From Lunularia cruciata (taxonomy: Eukaryota > Streptophyta > Marchantiopsida > Lunulariales > Lunulariaceae), in the NCBI GenBank assembly GCA_948567375.1, contig OX419755.1:78820218-78884217 (forward strand): a stretch of 64,000 nucleotides of DNA, in the 5' to 3' direction. The notes beneath the pieces are model-generated. The model had not been told where the DNA came from, did no database searches, and was given only the letters and a program-made list of their open reading frames with translations. This document shows positions 23,861 through 34,701 of the stretch, in pieces. A program made the position numbers and the translations under genes. Position 1 is the stretch's first letter; each line of letters begins with the position of its first letter.

Positions 23861-24485
23861 AGAGTTCAGGTTTTGAAGGAGGAAGCAGGAAAGAGATAGA
23901 GGGATCAAATAGGAACAAGGAAACGCAGGGGAGATAAGGTCATTGATGGAGAGTGATCAAAGAGAGAACTGGGAATAGAAAAGAAAAAGAAAGAGAAGGA
24001 AGGGAAAAACAGAGTTCAGATTTGGAACAAGGGAATAGAGGAGTGAGTTTTGACAAATCGAAGGAGTGTTGTGACAGGACTGGGAAAAATAGAGAGTTCA
24101 CAAATCGCATGGAGGATTTTGAGACTTTTTTTTGCAGAGTTCAGGTTTTGAAGGAGGAAGCATGAAAGAGATAGAAGGATCGAATAGGAACAAGGAAACG
24201 CAAGGGAGATAAGGTCATTGACGGAGAGTGATCAAAGAGAGAATTGGGAATAGAAAAGAAAAAGAAAGAGAAGGAAGGGAAAAACAGAGTTCAGATTTGG
24301 AACAAGGGAATAGAGGAGAGAGTTTTGACAAATCAAAGGAGTGTTGTGACAGGACTGGGAAAAATAGAGAGTTCACAAATCGCATGGAGGATTTTGAGAC
24401 TTTTTTTTTGCAGAGTTCAGGTTTTGAAGGAGGAAGCAGGAAAGAGATAGAAGGATCGAATAGGAACAAGGAAACGCAGGGGAAG
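23861..24485 (+). repeat. Direct tandem repeat, period ~275 bp, in LTR B
   Basis: The phrase agagttcaggttttgaagga starts at 23861, 24136 and 24412. The full 275-base unit (through gtcattgatggagagtgatc and aggagtgttgtgacaggact) is present twice with few differences, followed by a partial third copy. Such high similarity suggests a recent expansion. Confidence 0.88.
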
Positions 24486-27400
24486 GAAGGAGGTGGAAGG
24501 GACTGGGTTGATTACGAAGGGGCTTTGCGTGTATTTCTTGGCTCTCCATCTTCATGGTGAAGGATAATTGGACTGTGCAGAAGTTTCAGCTTCTGTACGT
24601 GGATGTACCGGTTGTGTTCAAATCCTCTCCCCGTCCACAGCAAATGCGGGTTCAGATGCTCTGCTGTGTTTGAACACACGGAAGTCAAATTTCTCACCGT
24701 CTAGTTGACTTGTTCTTGACATATGTCGGCTAAGAAGGATTTTGCTACAACGAGATTGTGGAACAGGCCAGTTTGGGTCCCTGTGGTTGATGAATGTGGA
24801 GGAAGTAGATAGGAACTGGGTATCGTTGGGTCTTAGATTCTAGGGTCATGCAGGAAGATCCCGCGTTTCTCTCCTGGGCCGAAAGGGAAGTTGGCAAGGT
24901 TGGGCAGGAGTTGAGTTTTTCACAATGAGGACTGCCAGTTTTGGGAAATGAGGAGAAGAGTTTCAGGAAAGTGCAGGGGATTTCGAGAGAAATAGTAGGG
25001 AAGTGAGGGAGAAATATCAAAAGTGAAAAGATCTGCCAAATTTCAGGAAATGAGGAAGAGAGTTTCGGGAAAGTTCAGGGGATTTCGAGAGAAACAGTAG
25101 GGAAGTGAGGGAGAAGTATTGAAAGTGAAAAGATCTGCCAAATTTTGGGAAATGAGGAGGAGAGTTTTGGGAAAATGCGGAGGATTTCAAGAGAAGACAG
25201 TAGGGAAGTATTGAGAATTATCAAAAGGTAAGAAGGGTGCCAGTTTTCCGGAAATCAAGAGAGGAGTTTCAGAGAGAGAAAGTTGCAAAAGATTTTGAGA
25301 AAAGAACAATAGAGTTTCAGGAAGTTTGCAGAGGATTTTTGAGAGAAGTGGCAGAAATATTAGTGAGAGGAAAGACTGAGGGTTTTCAGAAAATCCCAGA
25401 GAGTTTCAAGAGAGAAAGTTGCATAAAAGGTTGCAGAAATTTTTGAGAAGAAGGAGACAGAGGGTTTTGAATTTTGGCAAAGAGCAGTAAGTAGCGACGG
25501 GAGAAGAAGGACAGAAAGGAAACAAAATTGGAATGACAAGGGAATAAACAAAAAGGTCTAGAGAGTAGGGAGTGGAGGATCGTGGAGACAGGAAGGAGTG
25601 AGGTATCGTGGAGTCAGAAGAAAGGAGGAGAATTACAAAAAATACAGAAAGAAGTGAAAGATTGTGGAGGCAAGAAAAGGCAAAGAATCAAGAGAAGGCA
25701 TTTCGAGTTTGACAAAGTGCAGTAAGGTTCAAGTTGGGAGGAAGCATTGTGTATCGGTGATTTAGTCAGCGGAGGCCTTGTGAGTTAGTTTCTGGAACAT
25801 GTATGTTGAAGAGATGGATTTCTGCAGGCAAATTGGGAGCAGAGCAGAGGATGAGATGAAAGCAATAGGTTTCAAAATGGCTGTCTATTGATGATGCTGA
25901 GTTAGTTTGAGAACACGGCGCATACAAGTGCCGGATCTTCTTGTCTTTTGGCACGGTGGGCACTTCCTTGTAGAAGATTTGGAAGCAACTTTAGGTTTGA
26001 CCCGCCAATCCAGGGAGTAAGAAAGATTAATTTGGTGATGGTGAGACCGGAAGGACCGATCAATGGACCTGCTGTAGCTTAAGTCGGATTATTTCTGGAT
26101 CGAGTGAATTGTGGGACTGGAGGACCAGTGAGAGGAGTTTCTTAGTTTTTTGTTGCAGTGTATTGTCATCTGCCGTTGTCTTAGTGCGTTCTCTTGTCTT
26201 ACTGTCATCAAACCAGATTGAGTTCTTGGAGTGTTATTTGCGGTTTCATATAGTATATATCAGGGGAAATGTGTTTGAGCAAATTTGATCAGTGCATTGG
26301 CTTGGATTTATTGGGAGCACTAGAATGAGGAGGACCAGCAGGTGTGCTGCTGCGGCTTGAGTTTCTCCAATGGGACTGAAGCAAGAACTGAAGCGGATTT
26401 TATCGGAAAACCAATAGAAGCAAGCACAAACTCGCGAGCGAGAGCAGATCCTTGTGTTGTCGTACTTCTTGGGGCCTCGTCTTACTGAGGCCAGACCTGG
26501 AAAATGAGTGATCTTATCGTATGAAGGGCAGAGATGGGAGTGACGGTGATTGACTGCTGCTGCTTGGGACAGATCTGGAAGAGAATTTGACAGAGGATCT
26601 GTTACTAGTTGAAGGTTTCATCCGAAACTTACTCAAGGAGCAGAGAAGAAAGGCCTAACTAGCTTGCAAAGGGAAAGTGGACAGGAACAAAAAAAGAGAG
26701 AAGTCATGTTCAGCTCAGGATAATACGAGGACTGGATACAGAAACTCAATATGGGACTCGTCGAGAGCTTCTACCAGGCATAGAGTCCTATGGCAAGAAC
26801 AGTGCAGAGCGTTTGGGAAGATCTAACATACCGGAATATCGAAGAGAAAGGAGAATCCCGAGGAAGGACCTATTGGACAGTGGAGACTTGGAAAGAATGA
26901 CAAATTGGAGATGCTGCAGAACATGGAGATGACGAGTTGTAAGGAATAGGAAATAGGACCTGCTCAATCCCTTTTCGTTCTTCATGTGCTTTGCTAGTCA
27001 GTGTGCTTCAGTTTGGTCACTGTTTGGTTAGGAGCCGTGTGTCATGGCTCAAATGATTATAAACTGTGAAACTTGGAATTGAGATGGAAATGAGATTCCT
27101 AGTGATTGAGTGTGTGTACTTGATGTGCAAACAGCGGTAGGAAAGATAATAATAATGTTTTTATTTTACTTCTTTTTTACACTCAGTCTGGATTATGTAG
27201 ATGGGTCAGCACATTTAACCAATTGCCCGGGATTGAGTCCGGTTGCATAACTTGTGGACAACTCCACAAAACCCCACCAGATCATTCTCTCTGGAAGATC
27301 AGTCTGAGCCAGAACTGCAAAACCCACCAGACCCAAAACATATTAAAGCCGAGGATAATAGACCAACCAAGAGGTCAAGAATAATGAGCCGAGACTAATA

Positions 27401-27498
27401 ATAGACGGTACAAGAAGGACAAAACACTCCAAAAGCCTAAGCGCAGGCAGCCAGGTGCCTAGCGCAATCTCGAGACCATACGATCCCCACGACATAAG

Positions 27499-27516
27499 TG
27501 GCGACCATGCTGGGGA
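27499..27516 (+). promoter_or_regulatory. Primer-binding site of element B (tRNA-Asp type)
   Basis: TGGCGACCATGCTGGGGA resembles the primer-binding site used by plant Athila/Tat-type gypsy elements, which pairs with the 3' end of a tRNA-Asp. It lies four bases after the CACGACA end of the putative LTR. Confidence 0.6.
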
Positions 27517-27623
27517 TTCTCGAGGCTTGTGCTTAGAGGTTACGACTAGTTGGTGTTGGGGAAGGGAACAAGGACAGATTGGACTGATCTAAGTGGACAG
27601 TAGTGAGCTGTGCTGAGGTAGCG

Positions 27624-28588
27624 ATGGGCCCAGAGGCTTCATCTTCAGCTATGACAAGGGAACAGGAGATCTCACTGATTGTCATGGCAACCATGAGAGC
27701 CACGAAGGATCAAGATGAAGAAAGAGACAAGGTAAGAGCGCAGTCTTCACAAGGCACAAAGTGTCTGCGCGCTGTGGTAGATCAGCAAGGGAATTTGATG
27801 GTAAGGACGTGACCAAGTACTTGAAGGTCTACTGGAGAGAGGTTAAGCTTCATGATCTGGATGAGAACATTGCCATTGCTAGGTTTCCTATGTTGGCTGA
27901 GCTCGAAATCAGGAGGGTGGTTGAGGGCTTGGTGCGAGGGGCGGAGACATGGGAGGAGTTCTCCCAGATGATGAAGGAGGAATTCTTGCTGCAAGATGCA
28001 GATTGGGTCACCCAGGCCATGTTCTTGGATTGGGTGAATGATAGGAGTAAAAACTTGGGGCCTCAAGATCTCCTAAGAGAGTTTAACAAGAGACTGGGGC
28101 ATCTGTCAGCTTGTGAAGCTGAGGCCATTAGACTACAAAGTTCTAACTATTTTCTGCGAGCTGCGGATAGTCGTTTGCGGGATGAGTTGGAGTATGCACT
28201 CGATTTGCTCCAACCTGATTGGTTGGGAGCAGTAGAGTGGGGAAAGATTGAGGAGGCGGTTGTCTGGGTAAGCCGTAGGCGGAGGCAGAGAGAGCTGGAT
28301 GAAGAAGCAATAGCCAAAGCGCCTATTCGGAGTAATGTGATTGGGTCCGGGAGAGGGAAGGAGGGACAGCGAGTGAGTGAGATGCCCAAAGAAGGAGCAG
28401 TGGATGAGATCTCACGACTGATGGAGGGGTTGAAGATTCTGACCACCAAGGTCGACCAGTTGCAGAGTGGGAGTAGCACTGCGAGGATGGATGGAGAGAG
28501 GAGGCAACCCTATGGGTGCATGTGGTGTGACGGTAAGAGTCATGCCAAAAGGGACTGCCAAGAACTATCAGAAGCAGTACGCAAATAG
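27624..28588 (+). pseudogene. Gag of element B
   Basis: The likely start is ATG 27624 (MGPEASSSAMTREQE). The reading moves to another frame at about 27790, near DQQGN/FDGKDV, so one single-base indel is suspected. It then runs VTKYLKVYWREVKLHDLDEN and a Gag-like helical region to a CCHC knuckle, CMWCDGKSHAKRDC (about 28520-28560). A TAG at 28586 interrupts the frame, which continues directly into the protease region. Confidence 0.72.
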
Positions 28589-29962
28589 TGGGTGAAGTTT
28601 GTTGGAGAACCCGGGATGAAGAAGATAGCCTTCTATGATACTAGGGAGCCAATACCGCTGAACGGTAACAGGGGAGGGATGAAGGCTCTCCTGGAAAGAC
28701 ACATGGGCAAACATGAAGTAAGTATGGCAGTCGCTACATTTGAGCCTAGTGTGTATAGTGCAATGAGTGAAGTGAAGCAATGTGCAGATCTAGGAGAGGT
28801 TGAGAAGAAGAGACTAGCAGAGCAGGTCCGGAGGAAATCAGGGTGGGATGTGCCTGTGGTGATAACTGCCATCACTGCTGAAGTTGGTGCCACTTGGGAT
28901 GCTATGGTGGAAGAGAAACAAAAATCTGATCAACGGGCAGATAATGAAGGGCAGCCAAGGGAAAAACAACAGCGAGTGGAACCGGAGAGGAGACAGGTTA
29001 GAAGGAAAGAGGTGCAGTTCAGCGATGTGCAAAAGAGCAGGGATCAAAATTTGGGCGTTGGAGAAGAGTCACGAATGGACACAGAAGGGGCAGTGAACCA
29101 AAAGCCGGGAGAGAGATCTCCTAGGAAGGGGCCGGGTTGGCTGTTGAGCCGGGACATAGAAATGGAACTGGATCCGCAAGAGATTGCCAAAAAGTTCTGG
29201 AAGCAAGAGGTGAGGGGTTTCACAAATGAAGAGTTCTTTGGTAGTTTGAGGAAGGATGTGCAGGACCTTATCCTTGTCAAGGAAAAGAAGAAACGATTCT
29301 ACAAGGAAGGACCGCATACATCCTTGCTGTTTGAGGACGGGAGTGAGGCTGAAGGAGAGGTGGGAACTTTCGGGCTTGAGCTTGAACAGGAAAAACCAGA
29401 GGATGAGACCCGAGAAGCACGTGTCTATGATGCTGCTCTTGAGGATGAGAAGTCTTTTGTGCCCTTGTCAGAGGAGGTTCAAGACTCTTTTTGGGCGAGA
29501 AGTTGCAGCGAGTGCGAGATCGAGATGCAAGGAGTGAAAGCACCGGTGAGAGCGCTGATTGATTCAAGATCTGAGGTCAATCTCGTGTCAAAGGAGGTCT
29601 ACAATGAAGGGCAATGGAAGGTGGACCGTGACATCGATTGGAAGGTAAACTCAGTGAATAGGACCAGAAATGCATTGTGGGGAGCTTGTCCGGAGGTCAA
29701 AATCAAGATAGGGAATGTGGTAGAGCCTATTAATGTGTTTGTGCATGATACCTTGCCCTACCCGGTGATCCTAGGACAGCCCTTCATTATTCAGTTTAGA
29801 ATGGAGAGCAAAGTTCTGAATGATGGGACTCATGTGGCAAAGGTTAGAAGTCAGAACGGGATCAGAATAGTGCAATTCCCTACTGTGTTGCCGGGCAGCA
29901 ACAGGAACAGGAGAGAGTTAAGGGATCCAGAAAAGCCTACTGGAAGGTGGGGTTTCCACTAG
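28589..29962 (+). pseudogene. Gag-Pol linker and aspartic protease of element B
   Basis: An open stretch of about 456 codons is charged and Glu/Lys-rich in its first 300 residues. Near residues 335-430 it carries a retropepsin-like domain: VRALIDSRSEVNLVSKEVY, in which Arg replaces the usual active-site Gly, and later YPVILGQPFI. The frame ends at 29962. The following polymerase lies in the +2 frame relative to this one, either through natural frameshifting or an indel. Confidence 0.72.
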
Positions 29963-32900
29963 GCGTCTTGTCAAAGAAGGTGGGGGGACAAGGCGCCCTA
30001 TGCTACATTCCACCGCAAGAGATCAGTGAGGAGGACTGTTTTGATAGGACCTATGTGGGAATCCAGAGTGGTAGAACTGTTTGCTTTGCACATGTAGGGA
30101 GTACCACGGGAATTTTGCAGAAGAGAATGAAAGAGAAAGAGAGAGTACTGAAAACAGCAAGGGAAATGGATGATAGCGAGACTATCATTGGGCTGTTGGA
30201 GGATTGGGGAGAAGGTAGGGCAGTCTAGAAGGTGATCGGGGCAATGGAGAAAGGAGAACCTGTGATTGAAATAGGAAGGGAGCTTCATGAAACACTTTCA
30301 AAGTTGGTTCATGAAGTGAGATGTGACACTAAGTATAAAACAGTGGACAAAAAGGTTCGTCCTATTGCTGTCCCATTGCCATTGGATGCTTCTGATTTGA
30401 TGCGTAGGACTAGAGAGGAACCGAGACTGAGGCAAGAAAAGGATATTGGTCATTCCTTTACTAAAGAGACCTTGGATGAGCTTACGGTCGGAGGGGATGG
30501 ATTGCTCACAGAAGTTGAGCGCCGTGCATTTAAGGAAATGATTGGGAGGTGCGGGAAGGCTTTTGCTTTCAAGATCAAGGAGATTGGGTGTGTGAACCTG
30601 CAGGAAATCACACCGATGATAATTTTCACGGTTCCGCATGTACCGTGGGATCTGAGACCAATACCAGTGCCAAAGGCACTTTTGCCCCAGCTGACAGAAC
30701 TATTGAAGGAGAAAGTTCAGGCAAAGATTTTAGAACCATCAGAAGCGCCATACTCAAATCGTTGGTTCACTGTCCGGAAGAAAAATGGTAAGTTGCGGTT
30801 CATACAGGATATGCAACCGCCAAATAAGGTAACAATCCGGAATTTTGGTGTTGGACCGGCTGTGGATGAGTTTGCTGAGGAGTTTGCAGGGAGGGCAATC
30901 TATTCTATAGGAGATTTGTATTCGGGTTATGATCAGTTTCAGCTTGCTGAAGGGAGCCGGGACATAACCACGATGCGAACACCGTTAGGGCTGATGCGTA
31001 TGTGCACTCTCCCAATGGGGGCTACTAACTCTATAGCACATATGCAAAGCGCTATGAATCAAATTCTGCAGTCTTTTATCCCTGAGAAGACCCGTCCATT
31101 CTTGGATGATATACCTGTCAAGGGCTGCATAGAGAGCAAAAAAGATGAAACTTTGGTGGATGGAGGTATTAGGAGGTTTGTCATAGATCATATTCAAGAT
31201 GTGGAGGCGATACTGAGAAGGTTGATGGAAGCGGGGGTGACTCTCTCTGGAGAGAAGTCGGCATTTGGACTTGGAGAAATCCTTGTGGTGGGACACCTAT
31301 ATGGCTCGTATGGAAGGAAGCCAAATCCGGAAAAGGTGGACATAATAGGGAAGATCAAGGACTGTTCCTCAGTTCAGGAGGTAAGAAGGTTCTTAGGGGC
31401 ATGTGTTTTCTACCGTATATGGATTCCGCACTTTGGTCATGTTGTAGAGCCGCTCTACCAGCTTTTGAGGAAAAGGATCAGGTTTGTTTGGAGGCTGGAA
31501 CATTCAGTTGCTATGGCAAAACTGAAGAAAGCGCTGCAAAACCCGCCTGTGCTCCACCCGCTTGACTACCGCTGTGGACGACCAATTATAGTTACGGTTG
31601 ACTCAAGTCCCTACGCTGCTGGTTGGGCTGTGGGCCAAGACGATGAGAACGGCAACAGGTTTGCAGCAAGGTTTGGAGCAAGGATCTTCACGGAACGGCA
31701 ACGGAGGTACCCTCAGATCAAACGAGAATTGTGGGGTGCCAAGATAGCACTAAGACAGGATAGAAACTGCCTAATAGGGACCTATGTCATCCTAGAGACA
31801 GATTGCTTGCCGCTGCTTGGAATGGTTGCCAATTGTGACACCCCAGACATTACCATGTTGCACTGGATAGCGTTCATTCGGATGTTCAATCCAGAGCTAA
31901 GGTACATAGCTGGGAAGGACAATCCGGTAGCTGATATGTTGTCTAGAGCATGTTATGAAGGAGTTGAAAATGACTGTACGGTGGATGTGCATGAGCTGGA
32001 CTTGAACTTACCCTTTAGAGAAGAACTGTACAAGGATGATCTTCTGGCTGTTGGGAAGTATCTTAGTTCTCTAGAGAAGAACTCCGAATGGACCAGGGAA
32101 GAATTTGAGAAGATCAGAAGGAGATCGGGAAAATTCTTGTTGAAGGATGGGTATCTCTGGCGAAGGCCCAAGGGCAGCTCTGGAGTTCCACTAAGAGTGT
32201 TGGGAGATGAGGAGACAAAGCAAAGAGTGCTACGGGAGTCACACGACGCGGATGCTGCCGGACACCGTGGGGTTCAGGGTACATACGAGCGCATCCGGGG
32301 TTTGTACTGGTGGCCAGGTATTTATACAGAGGTATGACGGTATGTGGAAACCTGTGAAATCTGTCAGATCTACTCCAAGGTAAGGCACAGAGATGGGTTG
32401 AAACCTACTTATCCGCTGAATCTCCATTTTCAGTGGGTTTTGGACTTGGTTCATATGCCTTTAGGAGTCCGAGGAGCTAAATATCTAGTACTAGCTAGGG
32501 AAGACCTGTCTAATTATGTGGAAGGAAGAGCATTGTCGTCTACACATACCCAACAGGTGTGTCGGTTTGTCTTAGAGGATATCATTGCCAGGCACGGGTG
32601 CTTCTACCGGATGAGGGCAGATTGAGGTGAATTGGATGCAAGGGAAGCAGCCGACTTCTTTGCTAAGTTCAATATCAAGCTGAGCCTGACTATTGCCTAC
32701 AATCCAGAAGCCAATGGTAAGAGTGAACAAGGTCATCCGCCGATAGTGAATGCTTTAGTGAAGGCTTGCCAAGGTGAGACATACAGATAGCCTGATTTGC
32801 TGCCCTTAGCACTTATGGCTGATAGGTTAACTTGCAGCTTGGTAACAGGGATGCCCCCTGCTGAGTTAGTATCAGAGCACTTACCTATTATGCCTGTGGA

Positions 32901-33039
32901 AGAGGACATCATTAGTTGGAGAACTGTTCAGTGGGAGGATAATGTGTCTACAGAGGAGTTGATAACGCGCAGGATTGAGCACTTTAACCTGACACCACAG
33001 AGAATACAAGTGGCACGCGAGAAGGTGAAGGAAGCGCGG
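29947..33039 (+). pseudogene. Pol of element B: RT, RNase H, integrase (3' end lost)
   Basis: One frame runs from 29947 to the break, interrupted only by stops at about 30226, 32335, 32623 and 32788. RT has RWFTVRKKNGKLRFIQDMQ, AIYSIGDLYSGYDQF, TPLGLMRMCTLPMGATNS and the catalytic RPFLDDIPVKG (about 31092-31124). This FLDD.P.KG form marks a different gypsy group from A and C. RNase H has IVTVDSSPYAAGWAVGQ and ILETDCLPLLGMV. Integrase has HDADAAGHRGVQGTYERI, CEICQIYSK, then the Asp of WVLDLVHMP, a second Asp near MRAD, and the Glu of NPEANGKSEQG. The open length suggests fairly recent activity before truncation. Confidence 0.85.
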
Positions 33040-33165
33040 CTGGTGGAGCTGCTACTATGTTAGTGTGTGATAGTTGTTTGAGAGGATGGCATATGGCATG
33101 TATGACTCCTCCCCTCACGGTGGTTCCTCAAGGATAGTGGTTATGTCCTAGATGTACTTGACCTA
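33040..33165 (+). pseudogene. PHD-finger-like C-terminal module of element A integrase
   Basis: A resumes here with GGAATMLVCDSCLRGWHMACM, then TPPLTVVPQG, a stop where D-family sequence has CAG, and LCPRCT. The spacing C..C....H..C followed by about 14 residues and [W]LC.RC matches the second half of a PHD zinc finger. The first Cys pair lies in the part deleted from A but is half preserved in D (CMLY, apparently from CMLC). PHD fingers read histone-tail modifications, so this could steer integration in the way chromodomains do in chromoviruses. Confidence 0.6.
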
Positions 33166-33353
33166 TAGCTAGTTTATTCTTTATATGGTATAGATTGCAG
33201 ACAAGCAACTAACGATGGGGCTCCATAGCACCCGGCCTCCTGATCTTTACCCATTAGAAGGTATACCATATACTTAGAGTAGATGGCTATTTGGAGTTAG
33301 AGGGACCTAACCGCTAGCTAGGGGGATGATTGTGGCACTTTAGAGTCTATGTA
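33166..33353 (+). other. Element A DNA between pol and the C insertion
   Basis: This untranslated stretch matches D at 55800-55985 (minus). It ends with ttgtggcactttagagtcta tgta, the left piece of a ~110-bp segment that also occurs as the tail of the 3' LTR. The last five bases, ATGTA (33349-33353), are the left target-site duplication of C. Confidence 0.75.
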
Positions 33354-34098
33354 TGTAATACCAAAGGTTAGCCATATGATCTAGTTGTGAAATTTGGTTT
33401 GGTAACTTCTAGAATGATGTTATACATGATGGTCAAAATAGATCAGATAGAAGTATCACCAAAAGAGTACTTCTACTAATAGGGCAGAAACCAAAATAGA
33501 CTTGAGAACCTTAGAACCAATAGCTAGACATATGATTTAAAGGTGAGAATTGGTTTGGTAACATCTAGAAGGATGTTACACATGATGGACTAAACAGACC
33601 AGAAAGAGGTATCACCAAAAGGGGACTTCTACAAATAGAGTAGGAACCAAAATATGCCTGAAATCTTTGAAGGCAATTTTGGAGGCCTAAACGGATGAAT
33701 TAGGCCTTGAAAATGTGCAGATTCCCCCCCCCCCCCCAAATAGAGGAAAGGCTGGCCTTACATCCCCTTGCTTTGTCTTGTCGAGAGCTTTCCAACGGTA
33801 CCTTACTCACGTGATTATGAGATTCCTACAAGAAGATTCACTAAAAGATTCCCTCTGGTCAAAGCTTGTTTGACCAACCAGATAGGACCTAGACCAGACA
33901 GGTCACCCATCCAAGTAAGTAATCCAAGGGTGGAGCTTGCTGACATGTCACCTATCTGTGTCCCTAATCCTATGGTGGAGCTTCCTTGGAGGAGATCCTC
34001 TTTGTCTATATAATAAAGAGAAGGTGCTCCCTTGGGGCATCGAATGTTTGAGTGTGCAATCTGTGTTTTCTCTCTTCTCTTGTCCTTGAAGTATTACA
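33354..34098 (+). repeat. 5' LTR of chromovirus C
   Basis: It runs from TGTAATAC to GTATTACA, perfect inverted termini of 8 bp. It contains an internal imperfect duplication with a period of about 156 bp (ttggtttggtaac at 33394 and 33550), a C-homopolymer tract at about 33725-33738, and a TATA-like ctatataataaag at about 34006. Compared with the 3' LTR I count six substitutions and one small indel in the first 150 bases. Confidence 0.93.
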
Positions 34099-34099
34099 A

Positions 34100-34111
34100 T
34101 GGTATCAGAGC
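34100..34111 (+). promoter_or_regulatory. Primer-binding site of C (initiator-Met tRNA)
   Basis: TGGTATCAGAGC, one base after the 5' LTR, is complementary to the 3' end of plant initiator-methionine tRNA, the standard primer of many plant LTR retrotransposons. Confidence 0.93.
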
Positions 34112-34701
34112 GAGTGTTCTAGTCGAAGAGAGTGGATCATCCCTCTTGGAATAGCACAAACTACTAAAATTGAGTAATTTGAGGTGGAGAACATAGAGTA
34201 ATCGCTAGACTTAGGAAGGGCTTTAGAGAGCGGATGGGATGGATGCACCGGGGGGACAATTTCCCGCACCTAGCTTTCCATTTTCAAACCCATTCCACAT
34301 CAAGGTTATGTATATCCAGCGTGAGCAGATGAGGGTATCGCTAGTTTATCACTTTGGTGCGGAATTCATGGACAGAGTGGTGAACTCACCAAACCCGGTG
34401 ATTCTACCTGTGGTGATATATGACAAAGAGTGGGATTTGACGATCTACATTCTATTATGATAATATGGATATGAATGTCCCAAATCCTCTCCCTTTCAAC
34501 ACTCAAGTAAAAATCCGTTATGTAGTGAGGCCGAAAGTGATGTTTAGAGATTTTGTGGTTAGGAATTTTGGTGAGGAGTATTATCAACGAGTGATAGCTT
34601 CTGAGGTCCCAATGGTAGTTTTGATAGTTTTTGCACCTTCCAGAGTGATTATATTGACTCTGTATTGAAGTAGACGTTAGCAATTGGGTGTTGCAGGAAC
34701 C

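Larger units (their letters stand above)
23372..27494 (+). repeat. Putative ~4.1 kb 5' LTR of element B
   Basis: The ends are inverted relatives: TGTCGTCGGG at the start and CCCCACGACA at the end (27485-27494). The end lies four bases before a primer-binding site, as expected of an LTR. The first third is extremely purine-rich with an A-tract (23431-23445) and two tandem-repeat blocks. A third, looser repeat of gggaaatgaggaagagagttt type is seen at about 24940-25200. Because B has no 3' LTR, the assignment rests on the terminal motif and the primer-binding site only. Long antisense open frames here are a product of the biased composition. Confidence 0.62.
23372..33039 (+). mobile_element. Ty3/gypsy element B, nested in A, 3' part deleted
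   Basis: B begins at TGTCGTCGGG, exactly where the match between A and D stops. It contains one long 5' LTR (23372-27494), a tRNA-Asp-like primer-binding site, gag, protease, RT, RNase H and most of the integrase. It ends abruptly at about 33040 in the integrase C-terminus, where A sequence resumes. No 3' LTR is present, so a deletion removed the end of B together with adjacent A DNA. The RT and protease types differ clearly from those of A and C, so B is a third gypsy lineage in one window. Confidence 0.82.

Noticed and set aside
23315-23908. Long open frames on both strands with repeated FLFLSFAKPF / FAKDRNRKR peptides
   Set aside because: They come from the purine-rich minisatellite inside LTR B; several frames stay open at once and none has a domain.
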